A stretch of DNA of 64,000 nucleotides, taken from assembly GCF_012650175.1 (NCBI RefSeq), contig NZ_JAAILI010000040.1:1-64000 (forward strand), written 5' to 3'. A model generated the notes under the pieces. It had not been told where the DNA came from, searched no databases, and saw nothing but the letters and a program-made list of their open reading frames with translations. How positions within the stretch are numbered: the stretch's first letter is position 1; each line of letters starts with the position of its first letter. The translations under genes were made by a program, and so were the position numbers. Origin of the DNA: Sphingomonas sp. S2M10 (GTDB taxonomy: Bacteria; Pseudomonadota; Alphaproteobacteria; Sphingomonadales; Sphingomonadaceae). This document shows, one piece after another, positions 46,391 through 55,300 of this stretch.

Positions 46391-46610
46391 GGTCCGGCGC
46401 GTGTAGCGAAGACTCGTCGGCGGAACCAGAGGCCCCTCCGTCCTTGCGCTATCGGGAACAGCGCCCCGCAACGGGGCACCGACCCGCCATTTCTGCTACG
46501 ATCGCGCTTGCGTATCGCACCCTTTGTCGCACAATTCGGCGTCGGCAGAGCCTAGGTCCTCTGGCGGCAAGCAATTGCCCGCCGGAAAGGCGGGTCTGGG
46601 GGAATATGGA

Positions 46611-48164
46611 ATGCGACTGATATTGATGGCCCTGCTGGCCGGGATGACGGCTGCCTGCTCGGGGGGCGGCGCCTCTACACCTGCACCCACACCGACGCCC
46701 ACGCCGACGCCGACGCCGACGCTGGAGGTGACGCTCACCCCCTCGGCGACGAGCCAGACTGCGGCGGAGAGCAATTTCGCGGCGAGTTTCACGCTTAATG
46801 CGAGCTTCACCGGGACGAGTTCGGCCCCGGTGGTACCGGATCTGCAGTTCGATCCAGCGGTCCTGATCCAGGATGGCCCGGTGGTGCAAACCGGCAATGT
46901 CTTTGCCTACAAGTTCAAGACGCTGACCGGACTGCAGCCGAAGCGCTATTCGAGCACCATCAGCTTCCGGCTATGCCGCGAGACGGCGTGCACGACGGTG
47001 TATCCGGGATCGAGCAAGACCTTCGTCTATGCGCTGAATGTCGATCTGCTCGACTGGACCACCCTGCAGCGCAACGCGTCACATGACGGCTATGTGCATG
47101 CGGCGTTCGATCCGGCAGTCTTCACCAACAGCTGGGAATGGGCGCCCGCCAGCACAACCGGCATCCAGCCCGTCGCTGCGAAGAAGGGGTTCGTCTTCGC
47201 CACGCGGAATACCTCGAACGGCGAGACCGTCGTGCACGCGGTCGACGGCGCTACGGGTACGGAGCGCTGGCAATTCTCACTCGGCAATGTCAGCAGCGCC
47301 AGCGGTCCTGCCCTGGTCGGTAATCGCCTGGCTGTGAGCAGCATGTTCATCTCTTCGGGGAACAACCAGATCAAGATCCTGGATCCTGACAAGGGGACCT
47401 TCGCCACCAACCTGCTGTTCGCGGCGCAGTGGTCGACGTTCGCGCAGCCGACGGGCGTCGGCAACGAGCTTTACCTGGCTTCCGGCTATTACGGGAACGT
47501 CGTCTATAGCTACGACCTCGCCGCCTTGACCGATCGCTGGAACGCCAATGGCAGCGGTGGTCATACCTGGGATGGCGAGACGGTCGCGATCGACGACAAA
47601 TACGCCTATTACTACTCGGGGAATCTCGACGTGTTCGATCGAGCGAGCGGCGCGCTGGTGAAGAGCATCGCCGACCCGAGTTGGGTCTGGAACGGCTATT
47701 CCTATTTCGGCTCGCCCATCGTGAGTTCGCCGAACAATGTGATTGCCTATTCGGGCACGCGGGTCCCCAGCTACAACCTCTCGCTGCCGCTGACGAGCTT
47801 CGACATTGCGGCAGGCACCGTTCGCTGGCGGAGCGCGCGCTCCTACAGCAATCTTCCGGCGGTCGCGAAGGGCGTGCTCTATGCGGGCAGCAATTCGAAC
47901 GGGCAGTTGGATGCGCTGAACGAACAGACGGGCGCAGTGCTGTGGTCGTGGCCGCTGCCGGCCGGGGAAAGCTTCGTCGGCAATGTCCTCGTCACCGATA
48001 CGCTGCTGTTCTTCAGCACGACCGCCAAGACCTACGCGATCGCGCTGGAAGGTGCGCACGATGTGAAATGGACCGCGCCGGTAAGCGGCTGGTTGGCGAT
48101 CACACCGGATGCCAAGCTGGTCGTGACGTCCTCGAGCAAGATCGCTACCTATTCGCTGCAGTGA
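46611..48164 (+). CDS. PQQ-like beta-propeller repeat lipoprotein
   Basis: The N-terminus is a lipoprotein-type signal (MRLILMALLAGMTAACSGGG, Cys near residue 16), followed by a Thr-Pro repeat tract and a beta-sandwich region to ~150. From ~150 to the end there are PQQ-type blades, for example AVDGATGTERWQFSLG, TFATNLLFAAQWSTF and ALNEQTGAVLWSWPLP. No enzyme motif is seen; a binding or scaffold role at the envelope is likely. GGGGGA precedes the ATG. Confidence 0.82.
   Translation: MRLILMALLAGMTAACSGGGASTPAPTPTPTPTPTPTLEVTLTPSATSQTAAESNFAASFTLNASFTGTSSAPVVPDLQFDPAVLIQDGPVVQTGNVFAYKFKTLTGLQPKRYSSTISFRLCRETACTTVYPGSSKTFVYALNVDLLDWTTLQRNASHDGYVHAAFDPAVFTNSWEWAPASTTGIQPVAAKKGFVFATRNTSNGETVVHAVDGATGTERWQFSLGNVSSASGPALVGNRLAVSSMFISSGNNQIKILDPDKGTFATNLLFAAQWSTFAQPTGVGNELYLASGYYGNVVYSYDLAALTDRWNANGSGGHTWDGETVAIDDKYAYYYSGNLDVFDRASGALVKSIADPSWVWNGYSYFGSPIVSSPNNVIAYSGTRVPSYNLSLPLTSFDIAAGTVRWRSARSYSNLPAVAKGVLYAGSNSNGQLDALNEQTGAVLWSWPLPAGESFVGNVLVTDTLLFFSTTAKTYAIALEGAHDVKWTAPVSGWLAITPDAKLVVTSSSKIATYSLQ
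46676..46728 (+). repeat. ACGCC-type microsatellite encoding a Pro-Thr tract
   Basis: Tandem CACGCCGACGCC-type hexanucleotides encode alternating Pro-Thr residues right after the lipoprotein Cys. The repeat number could change by slippage in multiples of 6 bp, altering linker length without breaking the frame. Confidence 0.6.
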
Positions 48165-48170
48165 TCCGGC

Positions 48171-48202
48171 GCCGGGAGGCACCCGTCGCGGTGCCTCCCG
48201 GC
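48171..48202. terminator. Bidirectional hairpin between the propeller gene and feoB
   Basis: A perfect 13-bp stem GCCGGGAGGCACC / GGTGCCTCCCGGC (48171-48183 with 48190-48202) and a 6-nt loop lie between the two convergent stops. There is no T tract, so it may work mainly as an mRNA-end stabiliser. Confidence 0.65.
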
Positions 48203-48209
48203 TAGGCTC

Positions 48210-50066
48210 TCAAAGCCCGAGGCCTACCGCGCTCCAATAGGTCAGCCCCGCCGCGACATAGGCGAGCGCGAACAAATAGCCGATCATGAAGGCCGGCCAT
48301 TTCCAGCCATTGGTCTCGCGTCGCGTCACCGCGATGGTCGAAATACACTGCGGCGCGAACACGAACCACATCAGGAAGGCGAGCGCGCTCGGCAGGCTCC
48401 AATGCTTCTGGAGCTGTTCGCGGATCGACTCCTCGCCCGCTGCGTCATCGGGATTGTCGATCGCATAGACGGTGCCGATCGCCGCCACCGCCACTTCGCG
48501 CGCGGCCATCGCCGGGATCAGCGCCAGCGCCATGTCGCGGTTGAAGCCAATCGGCGCGACGATCGTCTGCAAGCCGGTGCCGATCCGCCCGGCGATCGAA
48601 TAATCGACATTGGAGATGCCGCTGCCCTCGGGTGGCTTGGGGAAGCTCAACAGCGCCCAGAGGATCACCGTCGTGTAGAGGATGATCGTGCCGGCGCGCT
48701 TGAGGAAGATCAGCGCGCGCTGCCAGAGCCCGAGCAGCACGTCGCGTGCGCTCGGCCACTGATATTTGGGCATCTCCATCATGAAGCCCGACGTCGCGCC
48801 CTTGGTGACGGTCCGCCGCAGCACCAGCGCGACGACGAAGGCGCCGAGGATGCCGAGGATGTAGAGGACGAACAGCACCAGCCCCTGCAGCCCCACACCC
48901 GGCAGCACCGCCCGATCGGGGATCAGCGCGCCGATGATGATCGTGTAGACCGGCAGGCGTGCCGAACAGGTCATCAGCGGCGCGATCAGGATCGTGGTCA
49001 GCCGGTCCTTCTCGTCGGAAATGGTGCGCGTCGCCATGATCCCCGGCACCGCGCAGGCGAAGCTGGAGAGCAGCGGGATGAAGGCACGGCCGGACAGCCC
49101 CACGCTCGCCATCACCCGGTCCATCAGGAAGGCGGCGCGGACCATATAGCCGGTCGCCTCCAGCACCAGGATGAAGGCGAACAGGATCAGGATCTGCGGC
49201 AGGAACACCACCACCGCGCCCACACCGGCGATTACCCCATCGACGATCAACGAGCGGAACACGCCGTCCGGCAGCGCGGCTCCCACTTCGCCGCCCAGCC
49301 ATTTCATCCCGTCCTCGATCCAGCCGATCGGGACTTCGGACCAGGCGAACACCGCCTGGAACATCAGGAACATCGTGCCGAGCAGTATCAGCGGCCCGGC
49401 CACGGGATGGAGGAACAGCGCGTCGAGCCGGTGCGTCCAGCGGCGCGCAGCGGTTTCCGAGACGGTGACGGCGGTGGCGATCTGGCGGGCGCGGCGCTGG
49501 AGCAGGACGATGTCGTGCTGCACCCCGGCCGAGGGGCGGACCTTGGTCACGCCCTTGACCATCTCGCCCATCCGCTCCTTGAGCGCATCGAGCCCGCGCC
49601 GGCGCACCGCGACGGTCGAGACCACGGGCACCCCGAGTTCGCGCTCAAGCGCTTCCGGGTCGAGCTTGAGGCCGTCCCGCTCGGCGAGATCGACCATGTT
49701 CAGCGCCACCACGATCGGCAGGCCCAGCGCGATCAGCTGCAGCGTGAAGCGGAGATGGTTGTCGAGGTTCGACGCATCGACGACCGTCAGGATCGCGTCG
49801 GGCAGGCGTTCGCCCTGCTGGCGGCCGAGCAGCACGTCGCGCGTCACCTGTTCGTCGGGGCTGCCGGGATCGAGGCTGTAGGCGCCGGGCAGGTCGACCA
49901 GCTCGATCGGGCGACCGTCGGGCAGCGCCATCCGCCCCGCATGGCGCTCCACCGTGACGCCGGGATAATTGCCCACCTTCTGCCGCGCGCCGGTCAGCGC
50001 ATTGAACAGCGCGCTCTTGCCGGCATTGGGATTGCCGACCAGCGCAACCAATGGCGTAGTGTTCAT
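48210..50066 (-). CDS. feoB: Ferrous iron transporter FeoB
   Basis: This inner-membrane Fe2+ permease has a GTPase-like N-terminal domain. G motifs: VGNPNAGKSALFNALTG, DLPGAYSLDPG and LNMVDLAERDG. The membrane part shows the two conserved gates SFACAVPGIMATRTI and APLMTCSARLPVYTIIIGAL. ATG 50066 gives 618 aa, shorter than the 770 of E. coli but common in this group. It overlaps feoA by 4 bp. Confidence 0.95.
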   Translation of the reverse strand: MNTTPLVALVGNPNAGKSALFNALTGARQKVGNYPGVTVERHAGRMALPDGRPIELVDLPGAYSLDPGSPDEQVTRDVLLGRQQGERLPDAILTVVDASNLDNHLRFTLQLIALGLPIVVALNMVDLAERDGLKLDPEALERELGVPVVSTVAVRRRGLDALKERMGEMVKGVTKVRPSAGVQHDIVLLQRRARQIATAVTVSETAARRWTHRLDALFLHPVAGPLILLGTMFLMFQAVFAWSEVPIGWIEDGMKWLGGEVGAALPDGVFRSLIVDGVIAGVGAVVVFLPQILILFAFILVLEATGYMVRAAFLMDRVMASVGLSGRAFIPLLSSFACAVPGIMATRTISDEKDRLTTILIAPLMTCSARLPVYTIIIGALIPDRAVLPGVGLQGLVLFVLYILGILGAFVVALVLRRTVTKGATSGFMMEMPKYQWPSARDVLLGLWQRALIFLKRAGTIILYTTVILWALLSFPKPPEGSGISNVDYSIAGRIGTGLQTIVAPIGFNRDMALALIPAMAAREVAVAAIGTVYAIDNPDDAAGEESIREQLQKHWSLPSALAFLMWFVFAPQCISTIAVTRRETNGWKWPAFMIGYLFALAYVAAGLTYWSAVGLGL

Positions 50067-50341
50067 GCGTGCCTGGCCAGCGGCGTCACGTGAATCGCGG
50101 CGGCTACATGGCGGCGGAGCGCCACGGTCATGCGGCCGATCCGGCAGGCAAGGGGACCACCGAACAGGCCGGAGCGGTGGAGCAGCTCCACCTCCACGCC
50201 TTCGTCGAGACCCAGTTCGCGCAGGCGCCGCGCCTCGGGTTCGGCGAGGCTGTTCCAATCGACTCCGGCCACGGTAGCGGGGGCATGGCGATGCAACTGG
50301 GCAAGGCGTACAGGCACGGGAATCGCGGCGGGGGCGTTCAT
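50063..50341 (-). CDS. feoA: FeoA ferrous-iron transport accessory protein
   Basis: A small SH3-like protein that helps FeoB. From ATG 50341 it has 92 aa with the family pattern EARRLRELGLDEGVEVELLH, PLACRIGRMTVALRRHVAAA. It is co-transcribed with feoB. A TTG in frame at 50359 is an alternative start within the promoter region. Confidence 0.88.
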   Translation of the reverse strand: MNAPAAIPVPVRLAQLHRHAPATVAGVDWNSLAEPEARRLRELGLDEGVEVELLHRSGLFGGPLACRIGRMTVALRRHVAAAIHVTPLARHA

Positions 50342-50344
50342 GCT

Positions 50345-50365
50345 GCGAGTGATTATCAATTACCC
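50345..50365 (-). promoter_or_regulatory. Candidate Fur-type box upstream of feoAB
   Basis: The minus strand reads GTAATTGATAATCACTCGC just before the feoA ATG. It contains the TGATAATCA core found in Fur boxes (consensus GATAATGATAATCATTATC). The match is partial, but iron control of feoAB through Fur is general. Confidence 0.4.
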
Positions 50366-50400
50366 GGGGCAATGGCTAGGTCGAAAACGCCCTTGAATGC

Positions 50401-50429
50401 GGCGCGGCGGACTTGGAGTCCGCCGCGCC
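50401..50429 (-). terminator. Strong hairpin downstream of the 36-aa ORF
   Basis: A perfect 13-bp stem GGCGCGGCGGACT / AGTCCGCCGCGCC (50401-50413 with 50417-50429) and a 3-nt loop lie directly after the small ORF on its 3' side. No long T run is seen. Confidence 0.55.
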
Positions 50430-50435
50430 GGCGGA

Positions 50436-50546
50436 TCACTGATAGCCGCCCTCTTGCTCGCGCTCTTCGGCGGCTTCTTCCTGCGCTTCTTCCATCGCTT
50501 CGGATTCGTCGTCCTGCGGCTGCTGCGGTTCGGGATCGTGGATCAT
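50436..50546 (-). CDS. Small acidic protein (36 aa)
   Basis: ATG 50546 has an excellent AAGGAGG about 5 nt upstream and encodes a very acidic, Glu/Gln/Ala-rich peptide starting MIHDPEPQQPQDDESEAMEE. It is followed by a strong hairpin. It lies between feoAB and DUF72, all on the minus strand. Size and composition suggest a small soluble protein; function unknown. Confidence 0.6.
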   Translation of the reverse strand: MIHDPEPQQPQDDESEAMEEAQEEAAEEREQEGGYQ

Positions 50547-50603
50547 GCGGGCCTCCTTGGGTTGCCCGGGATCAACGAAGCGCCTGGCCAAAGGGTTCGC
50601 CGC

Positions 50604-51407
50604 TCAGCCGAGCCGGCGGATGAACGCCTGGGCACCCGCCGGCGCGCGGACCTTGCCGCCATGGATGAAGAAGACGAAGGTTTCGCGGGGGCGGGCTGGC
50701 GCGGGCGCGTCGGCAAAGGTCGGCAGCCCTGCCGGCTGACCGCCCGCCGCCCAAGTCTTGGCGGCGTCCACCCAGCGCGGCAGATCGGCCTCCGGGTAGC
50801 AGAACGGATTGTCGTCCTCGCCCGCTTCCAGCCGCGCATAGACGAAGTCGCCGCTGACATCGGCGATGCCCGGATATTGGGGCGAATCGGCGAAGACGAT
50901 TCCCACCCCCGCCGCCCGGCACAGCGCGACGAACGCGGGCGTCTGGAAGCTTTCGTGCCGTACCTGCACCGCGTGGCGCAGCTTCACGCCGTCCTGTTCG
51001 GCCGGCAGCAGCTTGAGGAACGCGCCGAAATCCTCCGCGTCGAACTTCTTGGTCGCCATGAACTGCCAGAAGATCGGCCCCAGCTTGTCGCCCAGTTCGG
51101 TCAGCCCCTGGCCGCAGAAGCGCGCGATCGAATCGCCTGCTTCGGCGAGCACCTTGCGGTTGGTGACGAAGCGCGATCCCTTTACCGTATAGACGAAGCC
51201 TTCCGGCGCCGCCGCTGCCCAGCCGGCGAAGCTCGCGGGCTTGAAGGTGGAATAATAGGTGCCGTTGATCTCGATCGCGGTGAGCGCGGCGGCGGCATAT
51301 TCCAGTTCGCGCTTCTGCGGCAGCTTGTCCGGATAGAAGGTGCCGCGCCAGGGCTCGAAGGTCCAGCCGCCGATGCCGACGCGGATGGGGGCGGGGGAAT
51401 CGGACAT
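50604..51407 (-). CDS. DUF72 domain-containing protein
   Basis: The 267-aa TIM-barrel-like protein begins IRVGIGGWTFEPWRGTFYPD and contains AIEINGTYYSTFKPASFAGW, KGSRFVTNRKVL, ADSPQYPGI and VFFIHGGKVRAPAGA, all typical of DUF72 (YecE-like) proteins of unknown activity. Confidence 0.92.
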   Translation of the reverse strand: MSDSPAPIRVGIGGWTFEPWRGTFYPDKLPQKRELEYAAAALTAIEINGTYYSTFKPASFAGWAAAAPEGFVYTVKGSRFVTNRKVLAEAGDSIARFCGQGLTELGDKLGPIFWQFMATKKFDAEDFGAFLKLLPAEQDGVKLRHAVQVRHESFQTPAFVALCRAAGVGIVFADSPQYPGIADVSGDFVYARLEAGEDDNPFCYPEADLPRWVDAAKTWAAGGQPAGLPTFADAPAPARPRETFVFFIHGGKVRAPAGAQAFIRRLG

Positions 51408-51470
51408 CGGCTGCTCCTACGACGATGGCGCGACTCGCCATTTTCCATGGCCTTAGTATCGTGGGTATCG

Positions 51471-52166
51471 ATGCCGCGAAACCTGAGCCCCGCCACTGAC
51501 CAGCGCCTCGCCGACCAGGCCTATTCGCGCATCGTCGAGATTATTCTCGAAGGCCTGAGCCTCGGCGACCGACTGCCCTCCGAATCGCGGCTGGCCGAAA
51601 GCTTCGGCATGTCCCGTACGGTAGTGCGCGAAGCGCTGGTGCGGCTGGCTGCGGACGGCATTACCGAAGCGCGGCGCGGGGCGGGTTCCTACGTCATGCG
51701 TCGCCCGTCGCTGCGGCTGGGCGAACACATGGCGTTCGATGAACTGTCTGCGACGCTCGGCACCTATGAGGTGCGGTTCGTGCTCGAATCGGAAGCCGCC
51801 CGGCTGGCCGCGCGCCGACGCTCGCCCGAGCAACTGGCGGAGATCGAATCGGCGATGGTTGATCTGCGGAAGGCGTTGCTCTCCAGCGATCCGGCGCATG
51901 ACGAAGATTGGCAGCTGCACCGCGCGATCTTCCGCGCCACCGCCAACCCCGCGTTCGAGAAGGCGTTCGAGCATCTGCACGAGGAAACGATGCGGATCAT
52001 GCGCGCCGGCGTCGACATTGCCCGCCTCCGCGAAGCGGAGCCCATCGCCGCCATGGTGCGCGAGCACGAGACGATCGTGCAAGCGATCCGCGCACAGGAC
52101 GCGGACGGCGCGGCGCTGGCGATGCGCTGGCACCTGTCGGAAGGTCGGAAGCGACTGATGCCGTGA
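51471..52166 (+). CDS. FadR/GntR-family transcriptional regulator
   Basis: The 231-aa protein has an N-terminal winged HTH (DQAYSRIVEIILEGLSLGDR, SESRLAESFGMSRTVVREAL) and a C-terminal FCD ligand-binding domain (EVRFVLESEAARLAA, DEDWQLHRAIFRATANPAFE, REHETIVQAIRAQD). It diverges from DUF72 with 63 bp between starts. The open frame upstream (from 50397) is a shadow of DUF72. The ligand is unknown; ATG 51447 is an alternative start. Confidence 0.9.
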   Translation: MPRNLSPATDQRLADQAYSRIVEIILEGLSLGDRLPSESRLAESFGMSRTVVREALVRLAADGITEARRGAGSYVMRRPSLRLGEHMAFDELSATLGTYEVRFVLESEAARLAARRRSPEQLAEIESAMVDLRKALLSSDPAHDEDWQLHRAIFRATANPAFEKAFEHLHEETMRIMRAGVDIARLREAEPIAAMVREHETIVQAIRAQDADGAALAMRWHLSEGRKRLMP

Positions 52167-52547
52167 CCAGAACCTCGGCTATCGCTTTCGACCTGAACTA
52201 GATCTTCCCGCTTGCGGCGAATAGCGGGTCATGAAGCGTGGCACCGCGCAACAGCGGCAACGCGTCGTCATACGGTCGAGCTCCCAAGCGACGCAAGGAA
52301 GCAGATAGTGCCCGGTTCAAAACGGGGATCGCCTTGCCCGACAGACCGGCCGCCGCTTCCCTTCAGCGGACAGGGAACCCGGCAAACGACGTGCGCCTGA
52401 TGCCGCGGGTTCCTGCGCATCCGGAACGTTCTAGCAAAGGAAAGGCACCAATTCGTCTTCGTCAAGAACGGCCGCCAAGCCGTTTATCCGCTTTTGGGAG
52501 AGGAAAGATCGCACCCCGACGTCAGCGGCCCTGACTTCCGCAACGGT
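52167..52547. other. Gene-free spacer
   Basis: No ORF here has convincing composition, and I see no terminator with a T tract, promoter consensus or tRNA fold. It separates the regulator from a methyltransferase gene of less GC-biased codon use. Confidence 0.5.
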
Positions 52548-53285
52548 CTACGATCGCTCGTCGTTGGCCTCGAGCGACGGGGCGTCCGCGACGCGCTCAA
52601 AGGCGCACATTCGCTGCGCTCTGGGATGGTTCCAGTCGCCGATATAGCGCAGCCGCCAGGGCAAGTCGCCAATAGCGAACGAAAGGTCGCGGACCGTATA
52701 GTGATACGGATCCCGAACATCATAGGTAACCTTGCCGCCCGGCTCGTGGCGGAGCGGCTGATCGGACGGCATGCCCTGAGGAAGCTCGAAGAATGTGGCA
52801 AAGAAAGTGCCGCCCGGCCTCATCTTTGGCGCGGTCCGAACCAGGCACTGTCGAATCCGATTGAAGGTCAGGTGCGTGAACACCGACTGCGCGATTGCGA
52901 AATCGAAGATCGCATCCGGCCAGGGAAGGTCAAAGGAATCGGTACAGGTCAGGTTATCGCGCGGCAGCTTGGCCTGGATGCCGGCTTCCGCCAACTCGAT
53001 GTCATAGCCGGCATCGAGGAACGCCTGGTTTAGATCCGAGCCATAATAATTGCCAGGCTCCAGATAGTTCACGAAATGAACGCCGCCGCGCAGCGATCCG
53101 CACCCGATATCAAGCAGCTTGTGTTCGGGCTTGAGGCCTTCAGAAACGAGAAACTCGAACTGAAGCGACCCGATGGCATCCCATTGATCGCCGATCAGCT
53201 GGCGATGCAGGCCGGCTCGCACGCCATCCCGATTGCGCTCCAGATCGAAATAGGAATTTTCCAACGTCGTCGCCTCCCAAGCCAT
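52548..53285 (-). CDS. Class I SAM-dependent methyltransferase
   Basis: The 245-aa protein has motif I KLLDIGCGSLRGG, then GSDLNQAFLDAGYDIELAEA (acidic residue for SAM), DFAIAQSVFTHLTFNRIRQC and KMRPGGTFFATFFELP. The substrate cannot be told. Codon use is less GC-biased than in neighbours, and the gene lies just downstream of a tRNA-Gly 3' end, both hints of acquisition. Confidence 0.85.
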   Translation of the reverse strand: MAWEATTLENSYFDLERNRDGVRAGLHRQLIGDQWDAIGSLQFEFLVSEGLKPEHKLLDIGCGSLRGGVHFVNYLEPGNYYGSDLNQAFLDAGYDIELAEAGIQAKLPRDNLTCTDSFDLPWPDAIFDFAIAQSVFTHLTFNRIRQCLVRTAPKMRPGGTFFATFFELPQGMPSDQPLRHEPGGKVTYDVRDPYHYTVRDLSFAIGDLPWRLRYIGDWNHPRAQRMCAFERVADAPSLEANDERS

Positions 53286-53411
53286 CCGCGCTGACCTATA
53301 TCAGCCGCGCGAGAGCGAGCAAGCGACGCGCCGTGTGCGGCTCGAACGATCCACCAACGACTGGCCGGCATTTCCCGACATGTGGAAGAGACGCAGTCGC
53401 CGTTCGGCGAC

Positions 53412-53486
53412 TGGAGCGGGCGAAGGGATTCGAACCCTCGACCCCAACCTTGGCAAGGTTGTGCTCTACCCCTGAGCTACGCCCGC
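53412..53486 (-). tRNA. tRNA-Gly (anticodon GCC)
   Basis: The minus strand folds as a full cloverleaf: acceptor GCGGGCG / CGCCCGC with discriminator T, D arm GCTCAGGGGTAGAGC, anticodon stem CAACC-TTGCCAA-GGTTG with anticodon GCC, T arm with GGTTCGAATCC. The CCA is encoded (rc of 53412-53414). Confidence 0.97.
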
Positions 53487-53690
53487 TCTGGCGTCGTGGC
53501 CGGGAGCGTTTCGAAGCGCTCTCGGCGGGTGAGGCGGGCCAACTAACAGCGGCTTTCATACTGCGCAACCCCCCTTTTGCACTTTTTGGAAAAGACTTGG
53601 CGGTTGGGCCGCGAGCGCCCAAATAGGAGGCGATCCGCCCGAGCACCCATCCGAGGCGCCGGCACCCGCAGACCGCTGAAGGAGCGCATT

Positions 53691-54602
53691 TTGGCCACGC
53701 TTGGTTTGAGCCCCGCCGACAAACAGGCGGTCGACGCCTTCCGCAAGGACATCGTCGAGCCGTCGATGTCCAAGCTCGTCATCCTCGATTTCTGGGCGGA
53801 ATGGTGCGGTCCCTGCAAGGCGCTGGGCCCGGTGATCGAGAAGGTTACCGACGAATATGCCCCCAAGGGCGTGATGCTGGCCAAGATCGACGTCGACAAG
53901 AACAACTTCATCGCCAGCCAATTCCAGGTCCGCTCGATCCCAACGGTCTATGCGATGTTCCAGGGCCAGCTGGTCGCCGACCTGACCAGCGCGCGCACCG
54001 AATCGCAGCTGCGCACGATGCTCGACCAGATCCTCCGCCAGCTGCCGATCGGCGGCGAAGAGGCCGACGCCGAGGCCGAGCTCGAGCCGCTGATCGCGAT
54101 GGGCGAGCAGGTGCTGGCCGATGGCGATGCCGAGCGCGCGCTGTCGATCTTCGACCAGATCGCCGAGATTGCGCCCGACCATGCGGTGGTCGTCGCCGGC
54201 CGGGTTCGTGCGCTGATCGCGCTGAGCCGCCACGACGAGGCACAGGCCGCGCTCGATGCGATCGAGGGCGATGCCGCCAAGGCGCCCGAAGTGGAACGTG
54301 CCCGCGCCGCGCTGAGCCTTGCCCGCGAGGCGCAGCCGGTCGGCGATCTGGCCGGTCTTGCCGCCCGCGCGGCTGCGAACCCCGAGGACATGGACGCGCG
54401 CTACGAGCTCGCCGGCGGCCAGATGGCGGCGGGCGACCGCGAAGGCGCGGCCGCGACGCTGCTCGCCATGGTGCGCGATGATCGCGCCTGGAACGAGGGC
54501 GCGGCGCGCCAGCGGCTGCTCAAGCTGTTCGAGGTCGTGGGTCTTGAAGACCCCTGGGTCGCCGCCCAGCGCCGCAAGCTGTCGCAGATCCTGTTCGGAT
54601 GA
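53691..54602 (+). CDS. Thioredoxin-TPR chaperone-like protein (CnoX type)
   Basis: An N-terminal thioredoxin domain (~20-115, LVILDFWAEWCGPCKALGPV, active site WCGPC) is followed by TPR-like helical repeats (EQVLADGDAERALSIFDQIA, HDEAQAALDAIEGD). This is the layout of YbbN/CnoX co-chaperones. Here the CxxC is intact, so redox activity is possible. The start is TTG 53691 with GAAGGAG upstream. It overlaps the next gene by 4 bp. Confidence 0.88.
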   Translation: MATLGLSPADKQAVDAFRKDIVEPSMSKLVILDFWAEWCGPCKALGPVIEKVTDEYAPKGVMLAKIDVDKNNFIASQFQVRSIPTVYAMFQGQLVADLTSARTESQLRTMLDQILRQLPIGGEEADAEAELEPLIAMGEQVLADGDAERALSIFDQIAEIAPDHAVVVAGRVRALIALSRHDEAQAALDAIEGDAAKAPEVERARAALSLAREAQPVGDLAGLAARAAANPEDMDARYELAGGQMAAGDREGAAATLLAMVRDDRAWNEGAARQRLLKLFEVVGLEDPWVAAQRRKLSQILFG

Positions 54603-55207
54603 AGACGACGCGGCTCTCGGTGTTTCCGCTGGCGGGTGCGCTGCTGTTCCCCCGCATGCACCTGCCGCTCCACATCTTCGAGCCGCGCTACCGCGCGATG
54701 GTCTCCGAGGCTCTCGCGCGGGATCGGCGCATCGGCATGGTCCAGCCGCGCGACGATAAGGACCCGCCGACGCTGTTCGATGTCGGCTGCGTCGGCCGGA
54801 TCGCCGATGTCGAGGCGCTCGACGACGGGCGCTACAACATCGTGCTGGAGGGGCTGAGCCGCTTCACCATCGTCCGCGAGCTGGAGCTGGGCACGCCGTT
54901 CCGCCAGGTCGAGGCCGCGCTGGAAGCGGCGGGCGACTCGGAATCGCTGTCGCTGGCGGGGCGCGCCTCGATCGAGATGGAGTCGCGCCGCTTCGCCGAT
55001 GGCCTGGGTTATATGGTCGATTGGGAGGCGGTCACCCGGCTCGACGACGAATCGCTGGTCAACGGCATCGCCCAGATCGCACCGTTCGATGCCGCGTCGA
55101 AGCAGGCGCTGCTCGAGGCGCCGTCGCTGGCGGACCGCGCCGAGCTGATCGTCCAGCTGATGCAATTCTTCGGCCGGCACGGCGAGGACAGCGCAACCCT
55201 GCAGTGA
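54599..55207 (+). CDS. LON peptidase substrate-binding domain protein
   Basis: The 202-aa protein is a stand-alone Lon N-domain: SVFPLAGALLFPRMHLPLHI, then FEPRYRAMVSEALARDRRIG and the beta region GCVGRIADVEALDDGRYNIV. It has no protease or ATPase part. The function is unknown; coupling to the thioredoxin-TPR gene suggests protein quality control. Confidence 0.9.
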   Translation: MKTTRLSVFPLAGALLFPRMHLPLHIFEPRYRAMVSEALARDRRIGMVQPRDDKDPPTLFDVGCVGRIADVEALDDGRYNIVLEGLSRFTIVRELELGTPFRQVEAALEAAGDSESLSLAGRASIEMESRRFADGLGYMVDWEAVTRLDDESLVNGIAQIAPFDAASKQALLEAPSLADRAELIVQLMQFFGRHGEDSATLQ

Positions 55208-55272
55208 TCTGCCCAATTTTTGAGCAGATGCGCGTCGCAAAATTCACCAGTTCGTAATAATTGACCGCCGAA

Positions 55273-55295
55273 AACGCACATCCCCTCTGTGCGTT
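55273..55295. promoter_or_regulatory. Palindrome upstream of glnK, candidate NtrC site
   Basis: The perfect inverted repeat AACGCACA-N7-TGTGCGTT ends 5 bp before the -24 element of the sigma-54 promoter. The GCAC...GTGC core matches the NtrC half-site pattern, but its position close to the promoter is atypical for an enhancer. Confidence 0.5.
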
Positions 55296-55300
55296 CCATT

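Noticed and set aside
50397..51446. Long N-terminal extension of the FadR-type regulator frame
   Set aside because: This part is antisense to DUF72 and has shadow composition; the HTH domain starts after ATG 51471.
52300..52345. tRNA-like T arm near GGTTCAAAAC
   Set aside because: The T stem does not pair over five bases, and no acceptor or anticodon arm fits around it.
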